A DNA stretch of 64,000 bases from AP-15 sp963762575 (GTDB taxonomy: Bacteria > Pseudomonadota > Alphaproteobacteria > ATCC43930 > CGMCC-115725): positions 62,001 through 126,000 of the forward strand of contig CAVXLL010000013.1 of NCBI GenBank assembly GCA_963762575.1. The letters are read 5' to 3'. Each line of letters opens with the position of its first letter. Positions within the stretch are counted from its first letter, which is position 1. The position numbers and the translations under genes were made by a program. The notes beneath the pieces were generated by a model. It was given only the letters and a program-made list of their open reading frames with translations, did no database searches and was not told where the DNA came from. Positions 63,243-64,000 of the stretch are shown one piece after another.

Positions 63243-64000
63243 TCACCGCGGCAGATGGACCCTTGCGCGCAGACCACCCTGGGGAGAGGTCTCCAGCCGG
63301 ACGTCTCCGCCATGGCTGCGCGCCACATCGCGCGCAATTGTCAGGCCGAGGCCGACGCCGCCGGTCAGCGGGTTGCGTGATGCATCGAGCCGGACAAACG
63401 GCCGGAATACGCGGACTCGATTGGCGGGCGGAATGCCAGGTCCGTCGTCATCGATCAGGATATCGATCCCGTCCGCTGCCACGGTCGCGGTTAGCCAGAC
63501 ATGGTTTGCATGACGGCGTGCATTGCCGATCAAGTTGCCGAGACAACGGCGCAGCGCATTCGGCCGGACCGGCATCACAAACTCGGGCGGCGGGGTAACC
63601 GTCAGCGGGGTTCCTTCGCGACGCAAATCGGCGGCGAGGTCCTCGATCAGGAGTGAGATGTCGCTTTCGACAGACGCCTCAGCCCCCTCGCCGCGCACAA
63701 AATCGAGATAGCCGTGCACCATGTGCTCCATCTCGGCGACGTCCGATTTCAGCTCCGCCACTGTTGGGTCATCGCCCAGAATCTCCAGCGCGAGCTTCAT
63801 CCGCGTCAGGGGTGTGCGCAGATCGTGCGACACGCCGGCGAGCATCTGGGTGCGTTGCCGAACCTGGCGCTGCAAACGATCACGCATCGTCATAAAGGCG
63901 ATCGCGGCACGCCGGATCTCGACAGCCCCTTCGACCTTGAAGGACGGAACGGGGAGGCCCTTGCCGAAACTGTCGGCTGCTTCCGCCAAGCGGCGCAACG
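63243..64000 (-). CDS. Sensor histidine kinase, 3' part (cut by window edge)
   Basis: The C-terminal 250 or so residues of a two-component sensor; its start lies beyond the window. Seen are a HAMP-like helix region, the phosphoacceptor box LAGVSHDLRTPLTRMKLALE, and the ATPase boxes: N (CLGNLIGNARRHA), D/G1 (DDDGPGIP) and G2 (GGVGLGLTIARDVARSHGG). The H-box sequence and spacing resemble EnvZ/RisS-type kinases. The cognate regulator should lie upstream, outside the window. Signal unknown. Confidence 0.92.
   Translation of the reverse strand, partial: LRRLAEAADSFGKGLPVPSFKVEGAVEIRRAAIAFMTMRDRLQRQVRQRTQMLAGVSHDLRTPLTRMKLALEILGDDPTVAELKSDVAEMEHMVHGYLDFVRGEGAEASVESDISLLIEDLAADLRREGTPLTVTPPPEFVMPVRPNALRRCLGNLIGNARRHANHVWLTATVAADGIDILIDDDGPGIPPANRVRVFRPFVRLDASRNPLTGGVGLGLTIARDVARSHGGDVRLETSPQGGLRARVHLPR

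Overview
The window is about 64 kb of GC-rich DNA (roughly 63-65% by eye) from an alphaproteobacterium, most likely of the Rhodospirillales or a neighbouring soil/aquatic lineage. This rests on the block carA-carB-greA-AsnC/Lrp regulator-ELM1-trxB-LysR at 44.6-55.3 kb, on ubiK, proC and a phasin nearby, and on an accessory catabolic repertoire rich in SDRs, luciferase-like monooxygenases, amidohydrolases, amidases and aldo/keto reductases.

Layout. 0-5.2 kb: SDR plus amidohydrolase, an IS5-type transposase, a small membrane-anchored protein and a frame-broken lipoprotein. 5.4-8.3 kb: a quinol-type nitric oxide reductase with a 3' frame break, followed by a 0.57 kb partial copy of the 0.9-2.0 kb amidohydrolase. 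8.8-13.9 kb: an island of conflict and mobile genes: PIN-domain toxin with a coupled small partner, Fic protein, a zeta-toxin-like remnant and two insertion sequences, one inserted next to or inside the other. 14-24.6 kb: aldo/keto reductase, a collapsed SDR, an EpmC-like HExxH protein, a lactate/malate dehydrogenase relative, an intradiol (catechol/hydroxyquinol) dioxygenase, a quinone oxidoreductase, a three-gene FUSC/DUF1656/HlyD efflux unit and a TPR protein; then tRNA-Lys(CTT). 25-35 kb: flavin reductase, luciferase-like monooxygenase, TRZ/ATZ-type amidohydrolase, a DUF35/thiolase pair, an MntA/HepT toxin-antitoxin module, another amidohydrolase, and a methyltransferase/GT9 pair. 35-43 kb: tandem amidases followed by tandem NIPSNAP genes, then homogentisate dioxygenase, EthD-like protein, SDR, YdcF-like protein, MFS carrier and an ABM monooxygenase. 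43.1-44.6 kb: a heavily damaged phospholipase C-type phosphoesterase. 44.6-64 kb: mostly core genes, with a 641-residue protein of unknown function and a promoter-to-terminator non-coding transcript candidate that resembles 6S RNA in size and one motif.

How the genes fit together. Much of the window looks like aromatic and amide/heterocycle catabolism: ring cleavage (intradiol and homogentisate dioxygenases), flavin-dependent oxygenation, amide and ring hydrolysis, CoA-linked chain handling, and export of aromatic acids. It is interleaved with toxin-antitoxin and IS debris.

The most unusual overall signal is a set of single-base frame breaks in otherwise well-conserved genes, including trxB, ubiK and the nitric oxide reductase. 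At least eight of them can be repaired by removing one base from a hexamer so as to restore GANTC, the CcrM methylation site of alphaproteobacteria. This suggests modification-linked sequencing or consensus error rather than gene decay for those genes, while a second class (phosphoesterase, DUF5132 gene, SDR at 15 kb, IS remnants) carries multiple or large lesions and looks genuinely decayed.
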